Assembly: GCA_016714085.1 (NCBI GenBank)
Contig: JADJNW010000004.1
Span: 558,001 to 622,000 of the forward strand
DNA length: 64,000 bases
Direction of reading: 5' to 3'
Origin: Saprospiraceae bacterium
GTDB lineage: Bacteria; Bacteroidota; Bacteroidia; Chitinophagales; Saprospiraceae
Part shown: positions 1-8,811 of the stretch, in pieces
How the letters are laid out: every line of letters starts with the position of its first letter
How positions within the stretch are numbered: the first letter of the stretch is position 1
Notes under the pieces: model-generated
Seen by the model: only the letters and a program-made list of their open reading frames with translations
Databases searched by the model: none
Told to the model about the DNA's origin: nothing
Made by a program: the position numbers and the translations under genes

Positions 1-28
1 CATACCCTTATCACCCCATCAGCCAACT

Positions 29-1780
29 TTAATATCGCCAGGATTTCAAATCCGCTCCTTGTGGCGCTCTGCTTTTTACTTCTTCTGCCCATTTCGGGAT
101 GAACATTTGATTGTAACGCAGGCGCGAGATAGCATTGGGTTGTGTATGGTCACCGTTCCAACAATGCTCGGCGCGGTCACCATAATCCACTTCGCCATCA
201 TAATAAGGATCGGTTGATTCCAGCATTTCCTCTGTAAGATAGACAGCATTATTGAGATAATAGTTGTCCATATCGCCACAATAGATGTGAATCTTGCCTT
301 TAAGCTTGGGGCCTAAGGTTTTCCAATCGCGCTTCATGATATAAGACAAATCATAATTTTCGCGCCAGAATTCGGCAACTTCTTTATCAATCTCACCTGT
401 TATCTTATCAAAAATCCGCTTGGGATAACCATCATCGCCCACAGGCGAATACACTGCTTCCCAAATGTCAAACTGCTGCCCGGAGCGACTCTTCGTGCCC
501 AATACCAATTCCCGATAATTCATCTCCTGAACCATTGCTGATACATGACCGAGGTAATTCCGATGCCCGGGACGCAAGGTTTTTTTGAAATCGCTATCCA
601 GATAATAAGCATTCTTTTCATCATAAATATTCATCGTCACATACGCCCGGAAATCAATAGGATCGGGGCAAGCCGCATAGCAAACATTGTATTCGTCGGG
701 GTAGAAAACTTGTGCTGCCAGCACTTCCCAACCGCCCGTAGAACCGCCATACATAAAACGCGCCCAACCTTCGCCAATGCCACGAAATTCTTTTTCGATA
801 TAAGGAATCAACTCATAGGTAATCGCATCGCCATAAGGCCCAATATTTTCAGAATTGACGGCATAAGAATCATCATAATAAGGATTGGCGTGTTGAATTT
901 CAATGGCAATCACGCGCGGGAAGTTTGGCCCGGTCCATTGTTTGTAAAATTTATACGCTTCTTCATCTTGAATTCGATTATAACATTTCAAATTAAAACG
1001 CTCACTATCAACGCATGGCACAGTTGTATCGGCAGGTTCGGTGCGCCAGCCGCCAAAATCGTACGGAAAATGCCCATGAAAAATCGCTAATGGATATTTC
1101 ACATTTGGATGCTCGTCAAAGCCTTCGGGCAGTAGCACGTGCGCGCCAAGATACATATCACGCCCCCAAAATTTGGAAAGCCGCTCGCTTTTGATTTGAA
1201 TATGTTTGACGTATTTGGTATCCTTCGGCGGCACAATCGGTTCAATCTCCTGGTCTAATACGATACTAATTTTATTTCGATTTTTCGGATCAAAACTAAT
1301 TTTGATTGGCTTGTTGTACAAATTCCCCGGCGCGCGATTCCACTGCTGCCCTTCGCCACGATCCATAGGAAGCTTCACGGTTTTTCCATCAGCACGGTTA
1401 AAGGTTTCATACTTATGCAACAAGGCCTGCACATAATACTCACCCGCCGGTACATCGGCCAAACTGTGCATGGGATATCCGAAAACAGAGGCATCGATCT
1501 CTTTCACTTCACCCGCTTTCCAGTTTTCCACATCGATACCAAAAGCTAACTGCGTATTGGGCCCGTCCTGGATTTGGTAGCGCGGCTCCCGCTCTTCGTT
1601 ATTGGATAACATCAGCAATAAGCGACCATCAAATTGTTCGCCTTTTTCTCGTGGAAATGTGATAGAAAAAATGGGAGAAGATTTTTGTGTTTGATCGCTC
1701 GTATTACAAGCAAATAGCAAAAGCAATAACAAGCTGACCAGCGCAGTATTTTTAAAAAGAAAAGAGGGTTTTAGATGCAT
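29..1780 (-). CDS. Secreted esterase-like alpha/beta hydrolase lipoprotein
   Basis: The 583-residue protein starts with a lipoprotein signal: a charged N-terminus, a leucine-rich core and the lipobox LLFAC with Cys25. Residues 35-180 look like a beta-rich accessory domain. The catalytic part (about 195-575) resembles the enterochelin-esterase/D family of alpha/beta hydrolases, with the nucleophile elbow GGSTGG at 345-350 (Ser347) and a late GDH motif that could supply the histidine. It lies downstream of gluconokinase and gntP on the same strand, 107 bases after gntP, and could be co-transcribed. The natural ester substrate cannot be read from the sequence; a sugar-acid ester is one guess from the neighbours. 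Confidence 0.7.
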   Translation of the reverse strand: MHLKPSFLFKNTALVSLLLLLLFACNTSDQTQKSSPIFSITFPREKGEQFDGRLLLMLSNNEEREPRYQIQDGPNTQLAFGIDVENWKAGEVKEIDASVFGYPMHSLADVPAGEYYVQALLHKYETFNRADGKTVKLPMDRGEGQQWNRAPGNLYNKPIKISFDPKNRNKISIVLDQEIEPIVPPKDTKYVKHIQIKSERLSKFWGRDMYLGAHVLLPEGFDEHPNVKYPLAIFHGHFPYDFGGWRTEPADTTVPCVDSERFNLKCYNRIQDEEAYKFYKQWTGPNFPRVIAIEIQHANPYYDDSYAVNSENIGPYGDAITYELIPYIEKEFRGIGEGWARFMYGGSTGGWEVLAAQVFYPDEYNVCYAACPDPIDFRAYVTMNIYDEKNAYYLDSDFKKTLRPGHRNYLGHVSAMVQEMNYRELVLGTKSRSGQQFDIWEAVYSPVGDDGYPKRIFDKITGEIDKEVAEFWRENYDLSYIMKRDWKTLGPKLKGKIHIYCGDMDNYYLNNAVYLTEEMLESTDPYYDGEVDYGDRAEHCWNGDHTQPNAISRLRYNQMFIPKWAEEVKSRAPQGADLKSWRY

Positions 1781-1887
1781 AATTCAAAATATTTGTGTGC
1801 GAAAATATTTTTTTCTTCAAAATTGATACAGAATCTTCTCGTTAGACAAAACTTCTTTATCCCATCATCCACTTTTCCAATAAAAAT

Positions 1888-3204
1888 TCACACAAATAGA
1901 TCCAAAATCAAGCACCCCGCCAGCCCTATCACGGACACAATCGTTTCCATCACCGTCCAGGACTTCAGCGTTTCTATAATACTCAAGTTGAAATATTCTT
2001 TAAATAACCAAAAACCCGTGTCGTTTACCTGAGAGCAAGTAAGGCTACCCGCGCCTGTGGCAAGCACTAATAATTCAGGATTCACGCCGCTCTGACCCAC
2101 CAAAGGCACGATAATGCCCGCCGCCGTGAGCGCGGCCACCGTGGCCGAACCAAGCGAAATGCGCACAGCTGCTGCAATGCTCCAAGCCAGTACCAACGGT
2201 GAAATGCTCGCCCCCTTCATCATATCCACGATATAATTGCTGATGCCGCTATCCACGAGCACTTGCTTGAACGCGCCGCCCCCGGCGATGATGAGCATAA
2301 TCATAGCAATCGCTTTTACAGAATCGGTCAGGCTATCCATAATATCCAAAACGCGCCGCCCACTGCGGATGCCCAGGGTATAAATAGCAATCCAAACAGC
2401 AATGAAAAGAGAAATGACAGGGTCGCCGAGAAACTCAATAACCTTGTAAAACATGCCTTCATTGGGCAAGGTAAGCTTGGCAATGGCGGCCGCAGCCATC
2501 AGAATCACAGGCACCAAGCCAGTAAATACGCTAATTCCAAAGGAAGGCAATTTATCGGCAGGAATATCCTGGGTTTTGAATAAATCCTTGGGTGCTTTAT
2601 ATTCCATATTTTTAAACACCCGACTGAAAAGGGGACCGGCAATAATCACCGTAGGAATGGCAAGAATCAAACCATATAATAAGGTCAAATTAATATCCGC
2701 ATTATAAAATCCGGCAATGGTCGTCGGCGCAGGGTGGGGTGGTAGGAAGCCATGCGTGACCGAAAGCGCAGCAATCATGGGGATACCCACATATAGAATT
2801 GGCAGGCGCGTGGTTCTGGTGACAACAAATATAATCGGAATCACCATGAGAAAACCCACCGAATAAAACAAGGGAATCCCAACAATAAAACCTGTGAGCA
2901 GCATCGCCCATTGCACGTTTTTAAGTCCAAATAATTTAATCAGACGGTCGGTAATCACTTGCGCAGCGCCGCTTTCGGCAATGAGCGCACCGAGCATCGC
3001 GCCAAAACCAAGAATAAGGGCCAGATCGCCCAACGTACCCCCTACGCCCGACTGGATAGACTTTACAACTTTCAGCGGTTCCATCCCAATGGCAATACCT
3101 ACGCCCAGCGCCACCAGAATGAGCGCCAGAAAAGTGTTGATACGCCAATACAAAATAAGGAATAACAGAATAGCGATACCGAGAGCAACGATGAGCAGAG
3201 GCAT
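1888..3204 (-). CDS. gntP: GntP-family gluconate:H+ symporter
   Basis: The 438-residue polytopic membrane protein has 11-14 predicted hydrophobic segments and the hallmarks of the GntP/GntT family: an N-terminal hydrophobic helix with LALILVALGVG, the GFGAMLGALIAESGAA segment near residues 68-83, and the VTHGFLPPHPAPT motif near 150-162. Family members import gluconate or related sugar acids with protons. It sits just downstream of a gluconokinase gene on the same strand (81-base gap), so uptake and phosphorylation of gluconate are probably coupled. The length is normal and the frame is intact. Confidence 0.9.
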   Translation of the reverse strand: MPLLIVALGIAILLFLILYWRINTFLALILVALGVGIAIGMEPLKVVKSIQSGVGGTLGDLALILGFGAMLGALIAESGAAQVITDRLIKLFGLKNVQWAMLLTGFIVGIPLFYSVGFLMVIPIIFVVTRTTRLPILYVGIPMIAALSVTHGFLPPHPAPTTIAGFYNADINLTLLYGLILAIPTVIIAGPLFSRVFKNMEYKAPKDLFKTQDIPADKLPSFGISVFTGLVPVILMAAAAIAKLTLPNEGMFYKVIEFLGDPVISLFIAVWIAIYTLGIRSGRRVLDIMDSLTDSVKAIAMIMLIIAGGGAFKQVLVDSGISNYIVDMMKGASISPLVLAWSIAAAVRISLGSATVAALTAAGIIVPLVGQSGVNPELLVLATGAGSLTCSQVNDTGFWLFKEYFNLSIIETLKSWTVMETIVSVIGLAGCLILDLFV

Positions 3205-3285
3205 TTCTTTTCAGGTTTTAGGTTTCATACAATAGGAAACAGCAATCTAAGAGCCTGAAAAATAGGAAAGTCTATCGTCTAAAGT

Positions 3286-4775
3286 CTAATTTCTATGATC
3301 TAATTTTTCAAAATCGTCTTTCAGCTTGGGGTAAAGGCTAATAAAAACAGCAAAAAGCTGCTGGTAGCGCTCGTGGTTTACCGCATCGGGCATATAGGTT
3401 TTTTGAATGCGAATCATATTTTTAGCTTCCGCAAAATCGCCCAGCAAACCCAGCGCTTTCATACCCATCAGAAAGGCCCCAAACGCAGAGCCTTCTTCAT
3501 TCTCCTGAATATGAATCGCCTTGCCGAAGATGTCCGCCAGCATTTGCATAAGCACCTCGATATGCGCCAGGCCGCCGTTCACATAAATCGTTTCCATGCT
3601 ACCCACCGTTTCTTCCAGCGCTTTACCGATTTGCAAAACGTTCAGAAAAATGCCTTCCAGCACGGCTTTTTGAAAATGCAATTTGCTATGATTTTTGGTT
3701 ACACCGAAAAAGACTCCTTTCGCCTGCGCATCCCACATCGGCGCGCGCTCGCCCGTGAGATATGGCAGAAACAACAAACCCTCCGAGCCAGCGGGAATTT
3801 TTCTGATTTTTTTGATGCTTTTAAAGGCCTTGTCTTTGGAATCAATATCCAAAAATTGTTCGGTGAACCATTGATAAACGATCCCACCATTATTAGAAGC
3901 GCCCCCGGCGATGTACAAATCCTCCACGAGCAGGTAATTAAAAATGCGCTCCTGCGCATCGTATGTGGATGCCTGCGTGGTCATGCGAATGGCGCGCTCG
4001 TACCCAGCGTGATGACGGTTTCGCCTTTTTCCAAAGCCAAAGCGCCGAGATTGGCGAGACAGCCATCGCTTGCACCCATGATGAAAGGTATTTGTGAATT
4101 GAGTCCTAATTCTTCCGCAACTGCTGCTTTTAAAGGATTCAACACAAAAGTAGGCGGCACCAACTCGGGCAAACGCGCTGCGGTAATGCCTGCAAATTCC
4201 AGCGCCGGAGCGTACCAATCCAAAGTCTGCTTATCGAACATACCCATCGCCGAAGCAATCGAATAATCGACCCGCCACTGCCCAAACAAATGGAATAAGA
4301 CGTATTCCTTGATGCCAACAAATTTGTAAGCCTTGTGGAATACCTCCGGCTGCTTGTCGCGGAGCCAGGCAAGCTTGCAAAGCGGACTCATCGGATGGAT
4401 CGGCGTACCCGTATGCTTGTAAATTGCTTTGCCAAGCTCGGTATTTTTGAGTTGAGCGGCGTAGCCTTCGCTGCGATTATCGGCCCAGATCATACAGGGC
4501 GTGAGCGCCTCCCCTTGCTCGTCCACCGCCAATAGGCTGTGCATGGCCGCACTCAGACTGATGCCAAGTGGCGCTGCGCCTACGCTTTTTACTACTTTTT
4601 GAACGGTTTTGATGACCGCATCCAGAATGCTCTGAGGGTCTTGCTCCTGCCAGCCGGGCTGCGGGCTTTGGATAGGATACGACACGCTTTTGCTACACAG
4701 CAATTGCCCCTCGATGGAGAAAGCAACGCTGCGGGTGCTGGACGTACCAATGTCGATGGCGATGAGATAATTCAA
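3286..4775 (-). CDS. gntK: Gluconokinase, FGGY family (one-base frameshift)
   Basis: An FGGY carbohydrate kinase of about 497 residues, starting at 4775 with the phosphate-binding DIGTSSTRS motif at residues 8-16. It should phosphorylate gluconate to 6-phosphogluconate. The frame breaks at about 3991-3998: the N-terminal 264 residues end in VITLGTS, and the rest continues in another frame as AIRMTTQASTYDAQ. Adding one G to the AGCGCGCC stretch restores the expected GTSGAIR of the family, so this is a single-base loss. It may be a sequencing error or a real mutation. The C-terminal domain contains the adenosine-binding YVNGG motif. It is the first gene of the gntK-gntP-esterase block. Confidence 0.85.
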
Positions 4776-4870
4776 GGCTTTTAGGTTTAAGGCGTTAGGC
4801 TTGAGGGGTTTTGGGTTTCAGGTTTTGGGTTTTAAGTTTCAGGTTTCAAGTTTCAGGTTCAGAAATTGGA
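4776..4870. repeat. Low-complexity GGTTTCAGG/TTTAAG word repeat
   Basis: The region upstream of gluconokinase is made of degenerate repeats of short words such as GGTTTCAGG, TTTTAGG and AAGTTTCAGG. The same kind of word array occurs at 11285-11330, 15958-16012 and 29445-29500, always between genes. There is no coding potential and the function is unknown. The rest of 4776-5581 (about 800 bases) has no gene; it holds this array, the 21-bp tandem repeat and the hairpins listed separately. Confidence 0.6.
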
Positions 4871-5036
4871 AGCTTGATACCATTTTCAGTTAGTTATCTG
4901 TTATCCGGCATCCGACTTCTGGCATCTATAATCTTTAATGATTCAAATATACTTGATTCGGGGCATAAGAATTGTGCGAAGGGAAAATTTTAGTTGATAC
5001 GCTCTTGAAAAATGATTTTATAAGCTTGCTCAATGA

Positions 5037-5275
5037 TTGGTCAGGCTTGCCCGACGCTTGGTCAGGGTTGCCCAAGGCTTAGTCAAGCTTACCCAAGGTT
5101 CGGTCAGGCTTGCCCGATGGTTGGTCAAGGTTGCCCGACGGTCAGGGCTGTCCGATGACTGGTCAAGGTTGCCCAAAGCTTGGTCAGGCTGACCCAAAGA
5201 TCGGTCAGGCTTGCCCAACGGTTGGTCAGGCTTCCGATGACTGGTCAGACTTGTCCGGTGCCTGGTCAAGCTTGT
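5037..5275. repeat. Degenerate 21-bp minisatellite, about 12 units
   Basis: Successive units begin TTGGTCAGG or a variant, followed by CTTGCCC and a variable tail. Units 1-5 are exactly 21 bases each (starts 5037, 5058, 5079, 5100, 5121). Unit 6 is 18 bases, and later units are 20-21 bases. The consensus is roughly TTGGTCAGGCTTGCCCGA. The period is a multiple of three, so both strands contain artificial open frames. No start signal, family similarity or neighbour suggests translation. The unit divergence is too high for a recent expansion. Confidence 0.85.
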
Positions 5276-5408
5276 AAAATGAATTTATAGGGCTGAAAAA
5301 TAATTCTATAGCCCTTTAAAATAAATGAATACGCTTGCAAAATGAATGTAACAGCTAAAGCACGCCGATCCCAAACTGATATGCTATGCCAATCGGTATG
5401 CCCATACA

Positions 5409-5421
5409 ATGCCGAAGGCAT
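5409..5421. repeat. REP-like short palindrome ATGCC-GAA-GGCAT
   Basis: A perfect 5-bp-arm palindrome with a GAA loop, followed by GACA. Similar GAA/TTC-centred palindromes lie at 5547-5559, 31218-31228 and 53902-53923, so this is a small dispersed family. The larger hairpin at 5456-5509 has the related core CCCTGAAAGGG. Confidence 0.55.
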
Positions 5422-5455
5422 GACAAGATGATAGATAAATGGGAGATAGCGTGGC

Positions 5456-5509
5456 AAACCCTGAAAGGGTGACAGGATATAAAAAATTTATATCACCCTT
5501 TCAGGGTTT
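5456..5509. repeat. Perfect 17-bp inverted repeat (large hairpin)
   Basis: The left arm AAACCCTGAAAGGGTGA (5456-5472) is exactly complementary to 5493-5509. The loop is itself mostly AT and nearly palindromic. Each arm contains a CCCT-GAA-AGGG-like mini-palindrome, so the element can fold either as one long hairpin or as two small ones. It lies downstream of the NLR gene and could act as a terminator or RNA-stability element, but it also belongs to the REP-like family in this window. Confidence 0.7.
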
Positions 5510-5546
5510 TGCGTAAGGGAATCTATGAATATGCTATCATTATGAC

Positions 5547-5559
5547 ATCCCTTCGGGAT
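5547..5559. repeat. REP-like short palindrome ATCCC-TTC-GGGAT
   Basis: A perfect 5-bp-arm palindrome just downstream of the NLR stop codon. It has the same structure as 5409-5421 in inverted orientation, and the neighbouring TGACA/TGTCA bases are also shared. Confidence 0.5.
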
Positions 5560-5581
5560 TCGTGGGTTATTCGATGATTAT

Positions 5582-7884
5582 TTAATTTATTTCCATAAGC
5601 GCGGCGATGCGTGCGCGTACCCCATCCAAATCTTTTCTTGATTTCCGGTAACTCGGTCTGCTCCCAAAGCGCCTGCCAGCCGGCGGCGGCTTTTTCGTAG
5701 AGGGCTAAGGCTTCTTCCTTGCGGTCTAAAGCAGCTAAAACCTTTCCTACATCACGCCAGGAATAGCAAAGATTGTTTTGCAAAGTGAAGCTATGAGGAT
5801 TAGCAATTGCCAGTTCTTCAGTGAGTTGTAAATCCTGTTGTAAGTAGGGTAGTGCTTTTTCATAAGCATTTTGTTCCAGCCATAGCAACCCCAATCTATT
5901 ATAGGAAATGGCGAGCCCGTTTTTGAGGTTTTCGTTCTGTGGATTGTCGCGGTAGAGTTCTTCGCAAAGCTGATTGTTTTTTCAAAGAACTCGAGTGCGC
6001 GGTTAAAATCACCTTTGTTTTTCCAAAATGTGGGGTATAAGGTTTTCGTTCTGTGGATTGTCGGGGAGAGTTCTTCGCAAGTGGGTTTTTTTCAAAGAAT
6101 TCGAGTGCGCGGTTAAAATCGCCTTTGTCTTGCCATAAATCGCCACGCGGGAGTTCTTGTTTTTCAAAGAACTCGGCGGGTTGAAATCGCCTTTGTTTTG
6201 CCACAAATCGCCTAACTTGGAATAGGAAATGGCGAGGTCATTTTTAATTTTTCTAATGAGGTTGGCAAGCCAAAATTTCGTTTTCTGTGGGGGGATTGTC
6301 GCGGTAGAGTTCTTCGCCTAAGTGGGCTCGTTTTTCAAAGAATTCGAGTGCGCGGTTAAAATCGCCTTTGTTTTGCCATAAACCGCCTAACTTTTCATAG
6401 GAAATGGCGAGGCTATTTTTAAGTCCTTCTGATTTAGGATTTTCCTCCAATAATTTTTGAATAGTGCTGTTATATTGTTCAAAGCTTTCCAGCGTTTTAT
6501 CAAAATGACCAAAGCTTGATAAATATCGCCTAAGCGTTGATAAATTCTTGCGACATTATGTTCATTCCTAAGAATCGAGTAGCGCCTTTTAGCTTCTTTG
6601 GCAAACCACATTCCCAATTGCAAATTGCCCAGCTCGCTGTAGCGGTCGCAAGCACTCAGGCAGAGGCCCGCCAGCTCGGCGTCGGGCAGGCGCTGCGCCA
6701 GGCTCTGGGCGTAGGGCAAGTAGGGTATCTTCTCTCCGAGTTTTATAGTCTCATCATCCAGTAGGTTTTCGAGGGTATCCGCGAGCTGTGCAAAGCGGGC
6801 GTAGGTAGGGCGGTGCTTGTCGCGTACGACTTCGGCTATGAGGGTATGCAGGTAGTAGGTATCGGCGGCGCGGTCGTGCTCCAGCCAGCCGGTGGCGCTG
6901 AGTTTTTTTAGTATCTGGTCGAACTCGGCTTCGATCTCCTCCACGATGTTGAGCAGCTTGCGCAGGTGCTCGTAGGGCAGCGGCTCGGCGGGCAGCATGG
7001 CCAGTTCCAGCAGCAGGCTCCGGTAGTTATCGGGCAGGGTAGAAATATCGAATATCGCGTATCAGGTCTTTTGGGTTTACTTCGATCTTATTATGGTAGC
7101 GCTCGGCGTCTATGGCGCGGGTGTTGGGCAGTTGCAGCACACCGCGGGTTTCGAGGTCATCGCAGAGATTCTGCAGGCTGTAGTTGCGCAGTTCGGCTAA
7201 GTTCTTGGCCAGCAGTTCGATGGTGAGGGTATGGTAGCCGATGGCGCGGAGCAGGCGGCGCAGAAGCTCGTCCTGACCTTTGGCAGCTTCGTAGTAGGCG
7301 CAGAAGAGTTGGATCGCAGGGCCTTCGCGGAGTTTTTCTACGGGCTGGGTGGGCATATTGGGCACGGTAGCGGTAGAGGTGACGAGGATCGTCCAATTGG
7401 GTATCGATTTTAGGTAGCGCAGCACTTCCTCCCGGTCGTTGGCATTGTCGAGTACCAGCAGGTGCTTGCCTTGCTGGTTGGCGAGTTTTTTCCACACCAA
7501 TTGGTAGTGGCGTTCCCAGTTGTCGCGCTGCGCTTCGAAGCCGAGGCTATCGTCGATGGTGCATTCGAGCAGGCCTTGCAGGATGCCGTTGGGGCAGTTG
7601 ACCCAAGCCATGCACTGGTAGTCGCTCTGGTGCTTATGGAAGTAGGCTTGCGCCAGCGTGGTCTTGCCGATGCCGCGAATGCCGCTGGCCAGGAGCAGGC
7701 GCTGTTGGCTTTGCAGGCTTTGGTGCAGTTGTTCCAAGGCTTCCTCCCTACCCACGAAGGTCGTGGGCGGCTCTGCCGGGGGCACGGTGAGGTACTTGGG
7801 CACGCTGCGCAGGCCGTGCTCAGCATCCTGGATGATGATATTATTGTCGCCTGCTACGTTGATGCGGTTGTCTTTGTTTTGCAT
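5582..7884 (-). CDS. NLR-type STAND ATPase with TPR repeats, N-terminal amyloid-like motif (frame-broken)
   Basis: The first 285 residues start at 7884. Residues 8-20 carry INVAGDNNIIIQD, a short RHIM/BASS-like motif. The NB-ARC-type ATPase follows: the VGREE motif near 44-48, the P-loop GIRGIGKT at 68-75, the Walker B strand HLLVLDN at 141-147 and a sensor strand ILVTST near 166. The frame breaks at about 7040, where a 7-base stretch (CGATATT) appears duplicated. A winged-helix-like and helical part follows to about 6510. Then comes a TPR array whose units contain GDFNRALEFFEK, encoded by nearly identical DNA at about 6331, 6160, 6088 and 5985. The array is broken by several further indels. 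A natural C-terminus (DGVRARIAALMEIN) ends at 5582 after one more frame correction. The full length would be about 765 residues. The gene sits 267 bases downstream of the BELL-like gene. It is probably the sensor of an immunity or cell-death pair; the present copy is either a pseudogene or badly sequenced. Confidence 0.75.
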
Positions 7885-7957
7885 GGGGTTGTTCAGTTAT
7901 TCGTTCATTCGATGGTTTTGTTCTTTTAACTAAGATGTTTCAATCTTCAAAAGCTTT

Positions 7958-8033
7958 ACCCTTTTTGACGCGCCAAAAAGGGTACAAAAAGCGCTTGGCA
8001 AATCAAACTCCTCCGTCGAACAGTGATTTGCCA
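7958..8033. repeat. Tandem pair of perfect 10-bp inverted repeats
   Basis: The first hairpin is ACCCTTTTTG (7958-7967) with its complement at 7974-7983, loop 6. The second is TGGCAAATCA (7996-8005) with its complement at 8024-8033, loop 18. Together they form a compact structured element in the gap between the BELL-like gene and the NLR gene. On the minus strand the first hairpin could act as a weak terminator or attenuator between the two genes; alternatively the whole block is a dispersed repeat. The rest of 7885-8151 shows nothing recognisable. Confidence 0.6.
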
Positions 8034-8151
8034 GGCAGCCGCCACGCCGGGTATTTCAAAGTAAAGTAGTATCAAAATTGCTCTATACTGGAGTACTTGC
8101 TGTATCATTATTTTATCTATCTATGAGTCTGACATATGGCATCTGACTTCT

Positions 8152-8631
8152 CTAATCCTTCTTCGGCGGATTGTAATTATAAGAACCTTGCACAATCTTA
8201 TTACCGCTGCCTTTCACTTGTTCGATTTCGTTGAGGGTTTTGCTACTGTCGCCAGCGTTTCCGGTGCCTTGCTGGATGTCGTTGTTCTCGCCTTCCACTT
8301 TGCCGATGCGGTTGATCACGTCGAAGTATTTGGCTTCGAGTGTATCGAGGTCTTTTTGCAGCGTTTCCGCGAAAGCGCTGTCCTCATTGAGCTTGTCTTC
8401 GGCGATGCTTTTGACGGCGGCTTCGTTGGCGTCGGGTTTGGCTTCGTACTTTTCCCAGATTTTGGCGGCCGTCGGGTCTTCTTTGACGAACCAATGCTTG
8501 AAGCGATCGTATTGTATCATCACTTCGTTGCTAAAGGCGTCGGATAGTTCTTTACCGATGGCGGTGAAGGCTTTGCTCTTAAAGCCACTGAAAAGCTGGA
8601 GCGCTCGGTCGAGCAGTTGTAGTTTATCCAT
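8152..8631 (-). CDS. Small helical protein with C-terminal amyloid-like motifs, candidate BELL-domain effector
   Basis: The most plausible start is the ATG at 8631 (MDKLQLLDRALQLF), giving 159 residues; a longer TTG-initiated form from 8667 is less likely. Roughly the first 105 residues are predicted to be helical, with an amphipathic N-terminus. The C-terminal tail is low-complexity and contains two related motifs, GENNDIQQG and GSGNKIVQGSYNYN. The second resembles the mammalian RHIM core (I/V-Q-x-G followed by YN). The adjacent NLR starts with the related GDNNIIIQD. In known BASS systems a BELL-domain executor with a C-terminal motif is encoded next to an NLR with a matching N-terminal motif; this locus has exactly that layout. 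The effector assignment is an inference from architecture; I cannot confirm a BELL domain by profile search. Confidence 0.6.
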   Translation of the reverse strand: MDKLQLLDRALQLFSGFKSKAFTAIGKELSDAFSNEVMIQYDRFKHWFVKEDPTAAKIWEKYEAKPDANEAAVKSIAEDKLNEDSAFAETLQKDLDTLEAKYFDVINRIGKVEGENNDIQQGTGNAGDSSKTLNEIEQVKGSGNKIVQGSYNYNPPKKD

Positions 8632-8779
8632 TGGGGTATTTTTTATAATGATATAATGATTTTGCAATATAAGGAGAAAAATAATAGCACAATTTGGCTT
8701 TGCCTATATTGCTGATACTTCGTACAAATCCAATACAATTTCTTAACATCTTTAATATATAATACCACATTAATTTAAC

Positions 8780-8787
8780 TAAATTTG
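8780..8787 (+). promoter_or_regulatory. Possible -7 box TAAATTTG upstream of ugd
   Basis: Matches the Bacteroidota -7 consensus TAnnTTTG, 24 bases before the ugd start. No good -33 TTTG is found at the usual spacing, so the promoter call is weak. Confidence 0.3.
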
Positions 8788-8811
8788 CATCTTTCAAAAA
8801 ATAAGATAGCC

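Noticed and set aside
545..1090. A 181-codon plus-strand open frame inside the esterase gene.
   Set aside because: It is antisense to a convincing lipoprotein and has no family-like sequence; the same applies to other long antisense frames in rpoC, the antiporter and ugd.
5030..5269. A 79-codon open frame of repeated PDQPLGKPDRSLGQ-like residues.
   Set aside because: It is produced by the 21-bp tandem repeat (seven codons per unit), lacks a start signal, and other frames are also open.
5037..5275. Possible CRISPR array.
   Set aside because: Units are contiguous without spacers and no cas genes are present.
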